The notes beneath the pieces were generated by a model, which ran no database searches, had not been told where the DNA came from, and worked only from the letters and a program-made list of their open reading frames with translations. Below, piece by piece: positions 45,842 through 53,538 of a stretch of DNA of 64,000 bases (position 1 is its first letter; every line of letters begins with the position of its first letter). Origin of the DNA: Fictibacillus nanhaiensis (GTDB lineage: Bacteria > Bacillota > Bacilli > Bacillales > Fictibacillaceae); assembly GCF_023715445.1 (NCBI RefSeq), contig NZ_JAMBOD010000004.1, positions 1 through 64,000 on the forward strand, written 5' to 3'. Both the position numbers and the translations under genes were made by a program.

Positions 45842-46574
45842 GTCAAACGGCTGGACGGCAGATGAAAAAAAACATATCAGTTCAAACTACCGCTTCTCTT
45901 TTCAGGCACCACTCGAAAACGAAGCAGTTATCTCTGCAGAGCAGCTGCTGGATGAAGAGTTTCTGCTTAACTTTTTAGATCAAACAGGACCGCGCATTGG
46001 TTCGAAACAGCGTCCTGTTACGGCTTCGCTCTTCTTTAAACGTTATGCATTCTGCAGCTTAACATCGTGCCTGTTTGGCATGACGATATTAAATAAATCG
46101 TTTGATATGAGTATCAAGAATGTGTATTTAATCGATCATAACTCTGACAGCATGTGGCTGCCATCATTTACACTAAAAGATGCTTCTGCAAGACTGTCTT
46201 TTGAATCAAGGGAAGATTGGCGCTCAACCGTGCTGGAAACTCTTTTTAAAGAAAATATTTCAGTGATGCTTAATCATGTGGCTAAAACAGCACGTATTTC
46301 AAAAGCAACGCTATGGGAAAATGCATGGATCTACATACGCTGGATTTACGAAACATGGCTGAGTGAAGACCATTCAGCTGAAGTAAAACAGCGCATTCAA
46401 GAGGATTATTCGTTCTTTATGGATGCTGCAGCTTACCATTTTGGAGTAACAAAAAATCCATTTCACCGGTTTTTAGCACCTATAGGATGCGGACCGACAA
46501 AAATCCGTAAAACATGCTGCTTATATTACAAAACAGAAAACGGTACATGCTGCTCTACATGTCCAAAACGCTAA
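45816..46574 (+). CDS. FhuF-like siderophore-iron reductase, [2Fe-2S]
   Basis: Start at ATG 45816 (252 aa), with GGGTGG upstream; an alternative ATG at 45792 lies further back. Either start lies inside the ATPase gene, so the two are translationally coupled. The C-terminus has C-C-x10-C-x2-C ('[18 protein letters not shown]'), the [2Fe-2S] ligand pattern of FhuF reductases. Expected to reduce Fe(III) in the imported siderophore in the cytosol, completing the uptake path. Last in the operon. Confidence 0.88.
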   Translation: MSILLSTPKSNGWTADEKKHISSNYRFSFQAPLENEAVISAEQLLDEEFLLNFLDQTGPRIGSKQRPVTASLFFKRYAFCSLTSCLFGMTILNKSFDMSIKNVYLIDHNSDSMWLPSFTLKDASARLSFESREDWRSTVLETLFKENISVMLNHVAKTARISKATLWENAWIYIRWIYETWLSEDHSAEVKQRIQEDYSFFMDAAAYHFGVTKNPFHRFLAPIGCGPTKIRKTCCLYYKTENGTCCSTCPKR

Positions 46575-46610
46575 AACCGAGGTGAAAGAACCCCGGTTTT
46601 TTGTTTTTTC
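46574..46610 (+). terminator. terminator of the siderophore operon
   Basis: AAAACCGAGGTGAAAGAACC / CCGGTTTTTTG hairpin with a long T-rich tail. Confidence 0.82.
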
Positions 46611-46662
46611 TTAGACGATTCCGGGTACTTTAGTAAAGAAAGAAGATTGGAGGCGTTTGATC

Positions 46663-46947
46663 ATGATGTGGTTATTATTATTTTTAGGTGTCTGCGCTGG
46701 CGTGGCTGTTTACTTTTTGATCCCAGGATTTAAAGCCATTAAGGAATCTATGACTACGGTTCAAAAAATGAAAAGCACGGGAGACAGCATTACGGCAAGA
46801 ATGAACGATGTGAAAACACAGCAGCAGCTTCTTCAGGAAAAGAAAGATTACTTGCGTTATGACCTTTATCAAAAGAAAAATAGCTTTCTTGCAGTTAAAG
46901 AGGGTTTTGCAAGCTGGAAAGATACGATTCACAAAATTAAAAACTAG
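46663..46947 (+). CDS. Small single-helix membrane protein
   Basis: 94 residues from ATG 46663 (GGAGG nine bases upstream); TTG 46657 is in frame but too close. One N-terminal membrane helix followed by a charged coiled-coil-like region rich in K, Q and E ('TQQQLLQEKKDYLRYDLYQK'). Resembles DUF948-type proteins in layout. Probably co-transcribed with the next gene. Confidence 0.7.
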   Translation: MMWLLLFLGVCAGVAVYFLIPGFKAIKESMTTVQKMKSTGDSITARMNDVKTQQQLLQEKKDYLRYDLYQKKNSFLAVKEGFASWKDTIHKIKN

Positions 46948-46953
46948 AGGAAA

Positions 46954-47688
46954 GTGACGTTATTGCGAATTCATACATTTGTTCTGGCAGCAATTGATAC
47001 ACCAGAAAATTCATCTCTTGAAACAATAAACAAAGAACAGCTTCCAGATTATGAGTTTAACAAAAAAGATTTATTTACAGCCTTTTCCCTTCCTCATGGT
47101 GAAAGGCTTTTTAAAGATCAGAACGACCAATGGTATGCAGCGGCACATTTTGTTAAGGATTCCTTCCACAACGTAAAATATGGCAGACAAACCTTTCGTC
47201 CGCCTTATAAAGAGATCCCATCAGAGGAACTTTCATTTGTGGAGATTCTGGAGAAAAACAATTGGGTTCCCGCGAATGCACAATACGATAAGGCATTGTG
47301 CCATGTAATCGCGGAGGTAGACAACTTAGAGGAGCTTTCATTAGAAATGCAGTCCCGCTTAGCCCATGCAGATGGAGAAGATGACCCTCAGCTTGCGCAC
47401 TCTTTGCACTACATAGAGTCAAAGCTTAACGGGAAAAGGTCTCGATTCATTTCCGGCTGGGAATCTCACTCTTTTGCAACAATTACAGAAAGCCGTAATT
47501 TTACGGACGATATACTCCTCCCTGTTTCTTCATGGCTGTATTTACTTTATTACTCTCATTTTTTAAAAACGGACGGCACTATTCCCTCAGATCAGATGAT
47601 GCCAAGACTGCTGGGAAATTTATGGGCATCGACAATGAAGGGTATACCATACAACAGAGAACTAATAAGGATTGAGCTGCTGCCTTAA
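46954..47688 (+). CDS. Uncharacterised soluble protein
   Basis: About 244 residues; start is GTG 46954 or TTG 46963, with GAGG at 46947-46950 fitting the TTG loosely. No signal peptide or membrane segment. Acidic, with two helical parts and a short 'LPVSSWLYLLYYSHFLKTDG' hydrophobic stretch. No motif recognised; ends at a convergent terminator. Confidence 0.65.
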   Translation: MTLLRIHTFVLAAIDTPENSSLETINKEQLPDYEFNKKDLFTAFSLPHGERLFKDQNDQWYAAAHFVKDSFHNVKYGRQTFRPPYKEIPSEELSFVEILEKNNWVPANAQYDKALCHVIAEVDNLEELSLEMQSRLAHADGEDDPQLAHSLHYIESKLNGKRSRFISGWESHSFATITESRNFTDDILLPVSSWLYLLYYSHFLKTDGTIPSDQMMPRLLGNLWASTMKGIPYNRELIRIELLP

Positions 47689-47692
47689 GCTC

Positions 47693-47733
47693 AAAAAGCC
47701 CTCCAACACCTTAAGTCGGAGGGCTTAGTTTTT
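47693..47733. terminator. bidirectional terminator
   Basis: AAAAAGCCCTCC / GGAGGGCTTAGTTTTT between convergent genes. Confidence 0.88.
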
Positions 47734-48097
47734 ATTCAACTACAAGCTTAGATACCATATCTGCGTGACCATTCCCGCATGGAATGCTGCAGCGAATTGT
47801 ATATTCTCCTGGTTTAAGGTTTACAACGTCAGATGATCCACCTGAAATGTTTACGTCTTCTCCTTCAATCATAAGAGCATGGTTTCCATCAACGTTTTCT
47901 AGTTTTAGAGCAACGTCTTTGTTAGCTGGGATTTTATATTCTTTTTTATCAAATTCAAAGTTTTTCGCTTCAATGGTTACCGTTTCTTCTGCATTTTTAG
48001 CACTTTCTTCTTTCTTCTCTTTTCCTCCGCCGCAAGCTGCCAGAATTCCGATTGCAAGCATTGCGATTGCTGCAAGCCATAACGATTTTTTTAACAT
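47732..48097 (-). CDS. Cupredoxin lipoprotein with a CuA-type site
   Basis: 121 residues. Lipoprotein Cys22 (I-L-A-A-C-G-G-G), acidic linker, then a cupredoxin domain (about 40-121) like the soluble part of cytochrome c oxidase subunit II. The binuclear CuA ligand set is complete: His73 (G-N-H-A-L), then Cys103-x3-Cys107-x3-His111-x2-Met114 (C-S-I-P-C-G-N-G-H-A-D-M). It is a free-standing CuA protein, not fused to a COX2 membrane anchor, probably an electron carrier or copper-handling protein on the outer membrane face. It lies 113 bases downstream of the selenocysteine-containing lipoprotein gene. Confidence 0.88.
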   Translation of the reverse strand: MLKKSLWLAAIAMLAIGILAACGGGKEKKEESAKNAEETVTIEAKNFEFDKKEYKIPANKDVALKLENVDGNHALMIEGEDVNISGGSSDVVNLKPGEYTIRCSIPCGNGHADMVSKLVVE

Positions 48098-48183
48098 ATG
48101 AATTGCCTCCTTGAAACTTTCTAAATTTAGTATAACTCTATTTTATTCTGCCGAGTATGGATAATCTGTGACAGTTGTCACAA

Positions 48184-48213
48184 AGAAAAAAGCCAGTGAA
48201 AATCACCTGGCTA
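48184..48213 (-). terminator. terminator of the thioredoxin-fold lipoprotein gene
   Basis: ATAGCCAGGTGATTTTCACTGGCTTTTTT on the minus strand. Confidence 0.82.
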
Positions 48214-48726
48214 TTTCTCCATCTTCTTATATTCTTCATGAATCTCTTTTGCCGTTTGGTCAATTTGCTCTCCCCAATGATCGTTAACCTTTGTAAAAAT
48301 TACTTTTCCATTCTTATCGACTAAGGCATAACCGCGTTTCGCTACACCTTCACCCTTCATATCCAGATGGTCGATCAGTTTAAATTCCGGATCGGACAAG
48401 AATGGGAACGGCGGCTGCATCTCTTGATGAAGCGCTGATAAATGTTCCACCGTATCAGAACTTACCGCATACATATTAACGTCCATGTCATCAAATTTTT
48501 TAACATTCTCTTTCAGCTGAACCAGCTGAGCTTGGCAGAGTCCTCAGCCAGCAGTCGTAAATAAAAAGATTAATGACGGCTTGTCTGAAGGGAAAACGGA
48601 AACGGGCTCACCACTCTGGTTTTCAAGCTTTGCTTCTTTTAAATTTGAATCATTCCCGCAGCCTGCTGCTGCAAGCGTTAAGATTACTGCAAAACAGAGT
48701 GCCAGTATTTTATGCAGCTTTTTCAT
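48211..48726 (-). CDS. Peroxiredoxin/thioredoxin-fold lipoprotein with selenocysteine (in-frame TGA)
   Basis: ATG 48726 (AAAGGAGA upstream) gives a 171-residue product when TGA at 48544-48546 is read through. Lipoprotein Cys23 (A-A-A-G-C-G). Active site is 'IFLFTTAG' followed by U61-G-L-C64 then Q-A-Q-L, with U in the first-Cys position of a C-x-x-C. After it come AhpC/TSA-like elements ('VNMYAVSSDTVEHLSALHQE', 'PFPFLSDPEFKLIDHL', 'RGYALVDKNGKVIF'). A hairpin with loop 21 nt after TGA fits a SECIS. Sits on the outer face of the membrane; likely reduces peroxide or disulfides. Standard gene calling would split it into two pieces. Confidence 0.88.
48513..48529 (-). promoter_or_regulatory. putative SECIS hairpin of the lipoprotein gene
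   Basis: TCAGCTG-GTT-CAGCTGA is a perfect 7-bp stem with loop GTT (or GGTTC if the last pair opens), beginning 21 nt after TGA. The G-G-U at the loop resembles the SelB-recognition loop of E. coli fdhF. Confidence 0.78.
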
Positions 48727-48861
48727 GGTAATCTCCTTTCTATGAATACCGCCACTTTTTCTATACAATGTGATATTCTATAATCTCTTCTATCTATTTT
48801 TTATTATAATAGATACGTGTTGAGCATATACAATAAATTGACTTATTTAAGGATGATACAT

Positions 48862-49569
48862 ATGAAAAACAACATGAACATCTGGATGCTTCTCTTTTCT
48901 GCATTCCTATTTCTAGGAGGCTGCAGTGATTTTCAATCGACAGGCAAAAATAGAATTCCGGTTTATGTAGAAGATGTTATTGATGGCGACACAATTAAGG
49001 TTCGAGTAGATGGAAAAAGCGAAACGGTCCGTTTTTTGCTAGTGGACACACCAGAGAGCGTTCATCCCAATAAACCCGTGCAGCCATTCAGTAAAGAAGC
49101 AAGCAGCCATACAAAAGCAATGCTGAACGGTTCAGACGTTGAACTGGAACTTGGAATCGGCGAACGGGATAAATACGGAAGACTCTTGGCATATGTGTAT
49201 GCGGACGGTGAAAGTGTACAGAAATCTTTATTAAAAAATGGGCTGGCACGTGTGGCTTATGTGTTTGAACCAAACACAAAGTATGTTGAGGATTTTGAAA
49301 AAATACAAAAACAAGCCCAAAAAGAAGGCATCGGTATTTGGAGCTTGGAAAACTACACGCAAGAAGATGGTTATATTTCTGATGATACAGTTACTGAAAA
49401 AGAAGATGCTGCCGATACAAAATGCACCATTAAGGGAAACATTAACTCTTCTGGCGAAAAAATTTATCATGTGGAAAGCGGAAGATATTATAAGATTACT
49501 AAGCCCGAAGAATGGTTTTGCAGCGAGCAAGAGGCGATCGATGCCGGTTTCAGAAAATCACAGCAATAA
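48862..49569 (+). CDS. Thermonuclease-like (SNase) lipoprotein
   Basis: 235 residues from ATG 48862 (AAGGATG upstream). Lipoprotein signal with Cys (F-L-G-G-C-S). Staphylococcal-nuclease domain (about 30-160): 'VIDGDTIKV', 'RFLLVDTPES' and 'GERDKYGRLLAYVYADG' carry the Asp, Arg and Glu of the active site. The C-terminal 50 residues hold 'DTKCTIKGNINSSGEKIYH' and 'EEWFCSEQEAIDAGFR', a small Cys-containing module common at the end of such nucleases. Membrane-anchored, Ca2+-dependent DNA/RNA cleavage expected. Confidence 0.9.
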   Translation: MKNNMNIWMLLFSAFLFLGGCSDFQSTGKNRIPVYVEDVIDGDTIKVRVDGKSETVRFLLVDTPESVHPNKPVQPFSKEASSHTKAMLNGSDVELELGIGERDKYGRLLAYVYADGESVQKSLLKNGLARVAYVFEPNTKYVEDFEKIQKQAQKEGIGIWSLENYTQEDGYISDDTVTEKEDAADTKCTIKGNINSSGEKIYHVESGRYYKITKPEEWFCSEQEAIDAGFRKSQQ

Positions 49570-49580
49570 AAACAAATATG

Positions 49581-49626
49581 AAAAAACCGCTGGGTGACAG
49601 GTATACCTGTCTCAGCGGTTTTTGTT
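49581..49626. terminator. bidirectional terminator
   Basis: AAAAACCGCTGGGTGACAGG / CCTGTCTCAGCGGTTTTT between the nuclease and HesB-like genes. Confidence 0.9.
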
Positions 49627-49914
49627 TTAGCAGCATTCTTCTTGTCCGACCATGATTAAGCCAGAACCATGCTTTGAATCTTCAAAATCAAGCTTCAATG
49701 CTGATGTCTGATCTTTGATTCTTTGGTCAAAAGCAACCCGAATCCCGTTGATTTCTTCAATAATATCTGAGTTTTCCGGCTCATCCAGAGCCAGGCCAAG
49801 CTTTGGTCCGCCTCAGCCCATACCCGCAAAATAAACTCGGATTCCGTTTGCGTTGTTCATTTCAAGCACTTCTTCGATATACTTTTTTGCGCTTAAAGTA
49901 ATTTCCACAACCAT
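49627..49914 (-). CDS. HesB-like selenoprotein (in-frame TGA)
   Basis: 95 residues from ATG 49914 (AGAGGTG upstream; GTG 49908 also possible), with TGA at 49813-49815 read through. The TGA sits in 'RVYFAGMG' followed by U34 then 'GGPKLGLALDEPE', exactly where HesB/IscA-like proteins have their first conserved Cys. The C-terminus ends G-Q-E-E-C-C. HesB-like proteins with U here are a recognised bacterial selenoprotein family. No unbroken frame of more than 61 residues covers this region, so gene finders miss it completely. Confidence 0.88.
49785..49806 (-). promoter_or_regulatory. possible SECIS hairpin of the HesB-like gene
   Basis: CCAAAGC and GCTCTGG pair with one A-C mismatch around loop TTGGCCTG; the GG of the loop lies 15-16 nt after TGA. 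Weaker than in the other two genes; an alternative is CCAA-AGC-TTGG. Confidence 0.45.
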
Positions 49915-50002
49915 CACCTCTTCATGTGTAGTATATCGTATTTTTGCCTAAATCGTGAAAGAAATGCTTGTCCAGTGATGAAAGTGTATAGGATTTAAAA
50001 GG

Positions 50003-50047
50003 AAAAAGCCGCTTTCCTTGAAAGGTTGATAAGGGCAAGCGGCTTTT
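50003..50047. terminator. terminator-like hairpin
   Basis: AAAAGCCGCTT / AAGCGGCTTTT with T tracts on both sides; probably ends the small minus-strand gene at 50185-50379. The 137 bases between hold nothing I recognise. Confidence 0.8.
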
Positions 50048-50184
50048 GGTTTTCGTTAGTAAGTTTTATTTCCCGAATCTCATTTATGGATCTTCGTGAA
50101 GATTTCTGGTCCTTCAACACATGTAATAAGCCTAAAGCCAATATGTCCTTCCCAGAAAAACAAAATCAGTTAAAATGTAATTGT

Positions 50185-50379
50185 CTAGGAACTGTCCCCC
50201 TTGCGGAGCTGCTTCACCACCTGCTCGATATCGCCGTTGTCGAAACCGCATATTCTCATCGCTTCGGAGACTTTTGCCGTCAGATCTGCGTTTTCATTAT
50301 GTGCTTTTATCCGCTGCAAAAGTTCATTCACTTTCGCAGCATTATAGGTTTCATGATAATTTTTTATGAATGCTTCCAT
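50185..50379 (-). CDS. Small soluble protein, function unknown
   Basis: 64 residues from ATG 50379 (GGAGGGAAGG upstream); the frame is open to 50409 without a better site. Opens M-E-A-F-I-K-N-Y-H-E-T-Y; helical; 'VSEAMRICGFDNGDIEQVVKQL' resembles a small helical DNA- or protein-binding hairpin. No family recognised. Confidence 0.6.
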   Translation of the reverse strand: MEAFIKNYHETYNAAKVNELLQRIKAHNENADLTAKVSEAMRICGFDNGDIEQVVKQLRKGDSS

Positions 50380-50466
50380 ACACCTTCCCTCCTCATCATC
50401 ATTTTTCACAGTAAGGATATATATGTCTGGGACAATTTTTTTTAGAATTTGTCCATGGAAAACAAA

Positions 50467-50494
50467 TAAAGGCCCGCTTAAACGAGCGGGCTTT
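50467..50494 (-). terminator. terminator of dedA
   Basis: AGCCCGCTCGTTTAAGCGGGC hairpin then CTTTATTTG on the minus strand. Confidence 0.82.
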
Positions 50495-50499
50495 CTGCA

Positions 50500-51084
50500 T
50501 TATTTCTTTTTCACTTTATAAAGGATAAACAGGAAGATGATGACCACTGCTGCTATCATGATTCCTCTTGTATAAGGGGCAGCAATTGTTTTAATATCTT
50601 CCCAGTTGCTTCCTAGTCTGCTTCCTAACTCGATAAAAAAGATGGACCAAGGAATAACTGCGAGTGTCGTAAATAGCGTAAACTTTGCAAATGACATTTT
50701 CGCGATACCTGCGGGAATGCTGATCGCATGCCGTACAACGGGAATGAAGCGTGCAAAGAAAATCACGCCTGTTCCATATTTATTAAACCATTTTTCAGAC
50801 AGGTCGATTTGTTTTTTAGAAATTAAGATGTATTTCCCGTACTTTTCCAAGAATGGGCGTCCGCCATAGTACCCCATCCAATATAAAAACAACTGTGCCA
50901 GCGTTCCGCCGATTGTTCCTGCGATAACGGCCAATGCGAAATTCAAATGGCCTTTGGCAACCATATAACCACCGTACGACAAGACAAGTTCACTCGGAAT
51001 AACTTCAATCATCAATCCTAGTGCAATACCTAAATGACCTAAACTCATAATCCATTCTAGCAGTGAAATAACTAATTCTTTCAT
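50500..51084 (-). CDS. dedA: DedA family membrane protein
   Basis: 194 residues, five to six hydrophobic segments. The DedA motifs 'IEVIPSELVLSYGGYMVA' and 'FFARFIPVVRHAISIPAG' are present with the catalytic-like E and the conserved F-x-R-x-x-P. DedA proteins scramble or flip polyprenyl phosphates and lipids. It lies close downstream of the crcB pair (22 bases) and may share their transcript. Confidence 0.9.
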   Translation of the reverse strand: MKELVISLLEWIMSLGHLGIALGLMIEVIPSELVLSYGGYMVAKGHLNFALAVIAGTIGGTLAQLFLYWMGYYGGRPFLEKYGKYILISKKQIDLSEKWFNKYGTGVIFFARFIPVVRHAISIPAGIAKMSFAKFTLFTTLAVIPWSIFFIELGSRLGSNWEDIKTIAAPYTRGIMIAAVVIIFLFILYKVKKK

Positions 51085-51105
51085 TGTTTCTCCTTAACCT
51101 CAAAA

Positions 51106-51453
51106 TTATATTTTTACTGCTGCAATAAAGCCTGTCCATGCGGCTATTAATCCTAATATATATGTCAGCATCAAATAAAGAAGAACTTTTCTCCTGTTAT
51201 CCTTATAAAGAGATACTACTTCAAACTGAAGTGTTGAAAATGTCGTAAGTGCACCCAGGAAACCTGTCGTATATAGTGAATCTAGTATTTCCCGTCCTTC
51301 ATGAAACACATACCAGCCTAACAGAAAAGACCCTGCAACATTTACAAAGATCGTTCCCCAAGGAAATTCGCCATTAAATCGCTGGCTCACTAGGTATCTC
51401 AATAAGGCTCCCAATGCTCCGCCTGCAGCAATAGCAATTGTCATTCGGATCAT
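51106..51453 (-). CDS. crcB2: Fluoride exporter CrcB/Fluc, subunit 2
   Basis: 115 residues, four helices. 'GGALGALLRYLVSQRF', 'FPWGTIFVNVAGSFLLGW' and the 'TGFLGALTTFSTLQFE' motif with the central Na+ site and Phe-box are present. It overlaps the other crcB gene by four bases; a gene pair usually makes heterodimeric channels in Gram-positives. Confidence 0.93.
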   Translation of the reverse strand: MIRMTIAIAAGGALGALLRYLVSQRFNGEFPWGTIFVNVAGSFLLGWYVFHEGREILDSLYTTGFLGALTTFSTLQFEVVSLYKDNRRKVLLYLMLTYILGLIAAWTGFIAAVKI

Positions 51454-51866
51454 TGTTCAGCACCTTCTTGATTCAAAAGTACGGAACCGGTTTTCATCCC
51501 AAAAATAATTGCCACAATTCCAGCAGCCGCACTGATGAAAAAGTATTGTGCCGCAATGGATACCATGCCCTTATCCATTAATAATACAATCTCGGCATTA
51601 AATGTTGAAAAAGTAGTAAAGGAGCCTAAAAAACCGGTTTGAATACCTGCTACCCATGTTTTATTTCTCACCTTTTTGGAACCATGTACAACAAACCAGC
51701 CAAGAAGAAAACTTCCGATCAGGTTTATTGTTAATGTTGGAAACGGAAATTGTGCCTCAGGGTTAAAAAGCAGAATTCCAATCCAGAAGCGCAAAATTGC
51801 TCCAACCATGCCTCCAATAGCAATTGCTGCAATTTTCACCCGATAAAATTCCTCCTGTATGAACAA
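51450..51866 (-). CDS. crcB1: Fluoride exporter CrcB/Fluc, subunit 1
   Basis: 138 residues with the same motifs ('GGMVGAILRFWIGI', 'FPTLTINLIGSFLLGWFV', 'TGFLGSFTTFSTFNAE'). The N-terminal segment M-F-I-Q-E-E-F-Y-R-V-K may be too long: the next plausible start is M19. Second in an operon behind a CBS-domain gene, 19 bases downstream of it. Confidence 0.92.
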   Translation of the reverse strand: MFIQEEFYRVKIAAIAIGGMVGAILRFWIGILLFNPEAQFPFPTLTINLIGSFLLGWFVVHGSKKVRNKTWVAGIQTGFLGSFTTFSTFNAEIVLLMDKGMVSIAAQYFFISAAAGIVAIIFGMKTGSVLLNQEGAEQ

Positions 51867-51885
51867 AAAGATTAAGACACATGCC

Positions 51886-52308
51886 TTAATCTTTTGTCAC
51901 TTCTTTTTTCCAAATTAAATTTGCACAATACTTGATGATATCTCTTCGTCTAATAATACCGATAAAATGTCCGTCGTCATCGGTAACTGGTATAAAGTTT
52001 TGATCAGTAGACAAAGTAATAAGGTCTTCCATATTAGAGTTGATCGATACCGATATGTTATTTACACGCTGTGGTACGTCCGTTAACTTTGTCTTTAAAA
52101 CTTCATCATACCCTTTTTCAAAAGCTTCCCTGAGCTTCCATAGAAGATCTCCTTCCGTTAATGTTCCAATATAACGGCCTTCTTCAGAAACGAGCGGCAC
52201 AGAAGTATACTTGTGATAAGATAACTTTTCCAATGCCTGCCTCATTGTTGCTTCAGGGTTTAAATACTTCACTTCATCTTTCGGCAACAAATAAAAAGCA
52301 ATATTCAT
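51886..52308 (-). CDS. CBS-domain-pair protein
   Basis: 140 residues, nothing but two CBS motifs ('TSVPLVSEEGRYIGTLTEGD' and 'FIPVTDDDGHFIGIIRRRDI'). Such proteins bind adenine nucleotides or cyclic dinucleotides as sensors; a YkuL- or CbpA-like role is possible. It is first in the transcription unit with the crcB pair, suggesting that it modulates them or shares their control. Confidence 0.87.
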   Translation of the reverse strand: MNIAFYLLPKDEVKYLNPEATMRQALEKLSYHKYTSVPLVSEEGRYIGTLTEGDLLWKLREAFEKGYDEVLKTKLTDVPQRVNNISVSINSNMEDLITLSTDQNFIPVTDDDGHFIGIIRRRDIIKYCANLIWKKEVTKD

Positions 52309-52487
52309 GTTGGTACGCGCTCTCCTTTTTAAGCATGATTCACGCTTATTTAAACGCTTTTTCTAACACCTACTCCATTATAACAAAAAGGAACTTGGTC
52401 TGCTTTATTTAATCGTTGTCTTCATTTGAATTCTCCTATAAACGCTTGCCAGCCATATACATCGACCTTCTAAAAATAATATTTTGC

Positions 52488-52508
52488 AAATCGTAATGAT
52501 TCCGTTTA
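52488..52508. promoter_or_regulatory. Zur box
   Basis: AAATCGTAATGATTCCGTTT is close to the Bacillus Zur consensus AAATCGTAAT-N-ATTACGATTT (two mismatches in the right half); 35 bases before the zinc-binding lipoprotein start. Confidence 0.85.
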
Positions 52509-52543
52509 TAATAAAAAAGGATTGTGAAAGGAGAGAAAAACCG

Positions 52544-53533
52544 ATGAGAAGACTTGGCTTGTTAAGCATGATCTTACTTTTGATCATTTCAGCAGCTTGC
52601 GGAAACAAAAGTGCTGATAAAAAAGATGGAACATTAAATATATATACAACCATGTATCCTTTAGAATATTTTACAGAAAGAATTGGTGGAAAACACGTAG
52701 AAGTATCGTCCATTATACCTCATGGTGCAGATGCGCATACGTATGAGCCATCAACCAAAAAGATGGTTGAAATTACAGAGGGTGACGCATTTGTTTACAA
52801 CAAACTCGAATCTGATGAATTCTCCTCTTCTGTTGCAGATACATTAAAAGAAGAAGACGTACCGATTGTTGATGCTGCCAAGGGTGTTGAGCTTGCACAT
52901 ATGGAAGAGCATGAAGATGAAGGAACACACGAGGAGCATGAAGGTGAGGAGTCCCACGAAGATCACGAAGGAGAAGAATCCCACGAAAATGAGGAACATC
53001 ATGAGCACGGTTCGCTTGATCCTCACATCTGGCTCGATCCTGTACTTGCCCAGCAGATGGCTGATAACATCTACAACGGGTTGGTAAAAATCAAACCAGA
53101 TGCCAAAGATGATTTCAAAAAGAATCACGAGGCTTTGATCAAAGATTTAAAAGAGCTGGATTCCGCTTTTAAAAACTCAGTAGAAAATGCACCAAAAGAT
53201 GCATTCATCGTATCTCATGCGGCATACGGATATTGGGCTGAGCGATATGGCTTAGAACAAATAGCAATCAGCGGGCTTTCACCGTCTCATGAACCAAGTC
53301 AGCACCAGATTGAAAACATTATTAAAAATGCTAAAAAAGAAAAAATCAGCTACATTCTTTTTGAAGAAAACGTAAATAACAAAGTAGCTGCTATGATTAA
53401 TAAAGAAGTCGGTGCGAAAACCATGACCCTTCATAACCTGGAAACACTGACAAAAGAAGATATTAATAATAATCGTGATTACCTTTCAATCATGAAGGAA
53501 AACATTGAAACACTATCTAAAGCCCTTCAATAA
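52544..53533 (+). CDS. znuA: Zinc ABC importer substrate-binding lipoprotein
   Basis: 329 residues from ATG 52544 (AAAGGAGAG upstream). Lipoprotein Cys19 (I-S-A-A-C-G). Cluster A-I binding protein (ZnuA/AdcA) with metal His residues in 'IPHGADAHTYEPS', 'GSLDPHIWLDP' and 'FIVSHAAYGY', and a long His/Glu/Asp-rich loop before the second His (residues about 123-160) typical of zinc-specific members. No permease or ATPase gene is adjacent: it is an orphan with its own Zur-controlled promoter and terminator. Confidence 0.93.
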   Translation: MRRLGLLSMILLLIISAACGNKSADKKDGTLNIYTTMYPLEYFTERIGGKHVEVSSIIPHGADAHTYEPSTKKMVEITEGDAFVYNKLESDEFSSSVADTLKEEDVPIVDAAKGVELAHMEEHEDEGTHEEHEGEESHEDHEGEESHENEEHHEHGSLDPHIWLDPVLAQQMADNIYNGLVKIKPDAKDDFKKNHEALIKDLKELDSAFKNSVENAPKDAFIVSHAAYGYWAERYGLEQIAISGLSPSHEPSQHQIENIIKNAKKEKISYILFEENVNNKVAAMINKEVGAKTMTLHNLETLTKEDINNNRDYLSIMKENIETLSKALQ

Positions 53534-53538
53534 AAGTT

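Noticed and set aside
50026-50445. 139-codon plus-strand frame
   Set aside because: It overlaps the small minus-strand gene, which has a better ribosome site, and a terminator hairpin.
52309-52483. Fluoride riboswitch upstream of the CBS-crcB unit
   Set aside because: The conserved crcB-motif sequence blocks are not present on the minus strand here.
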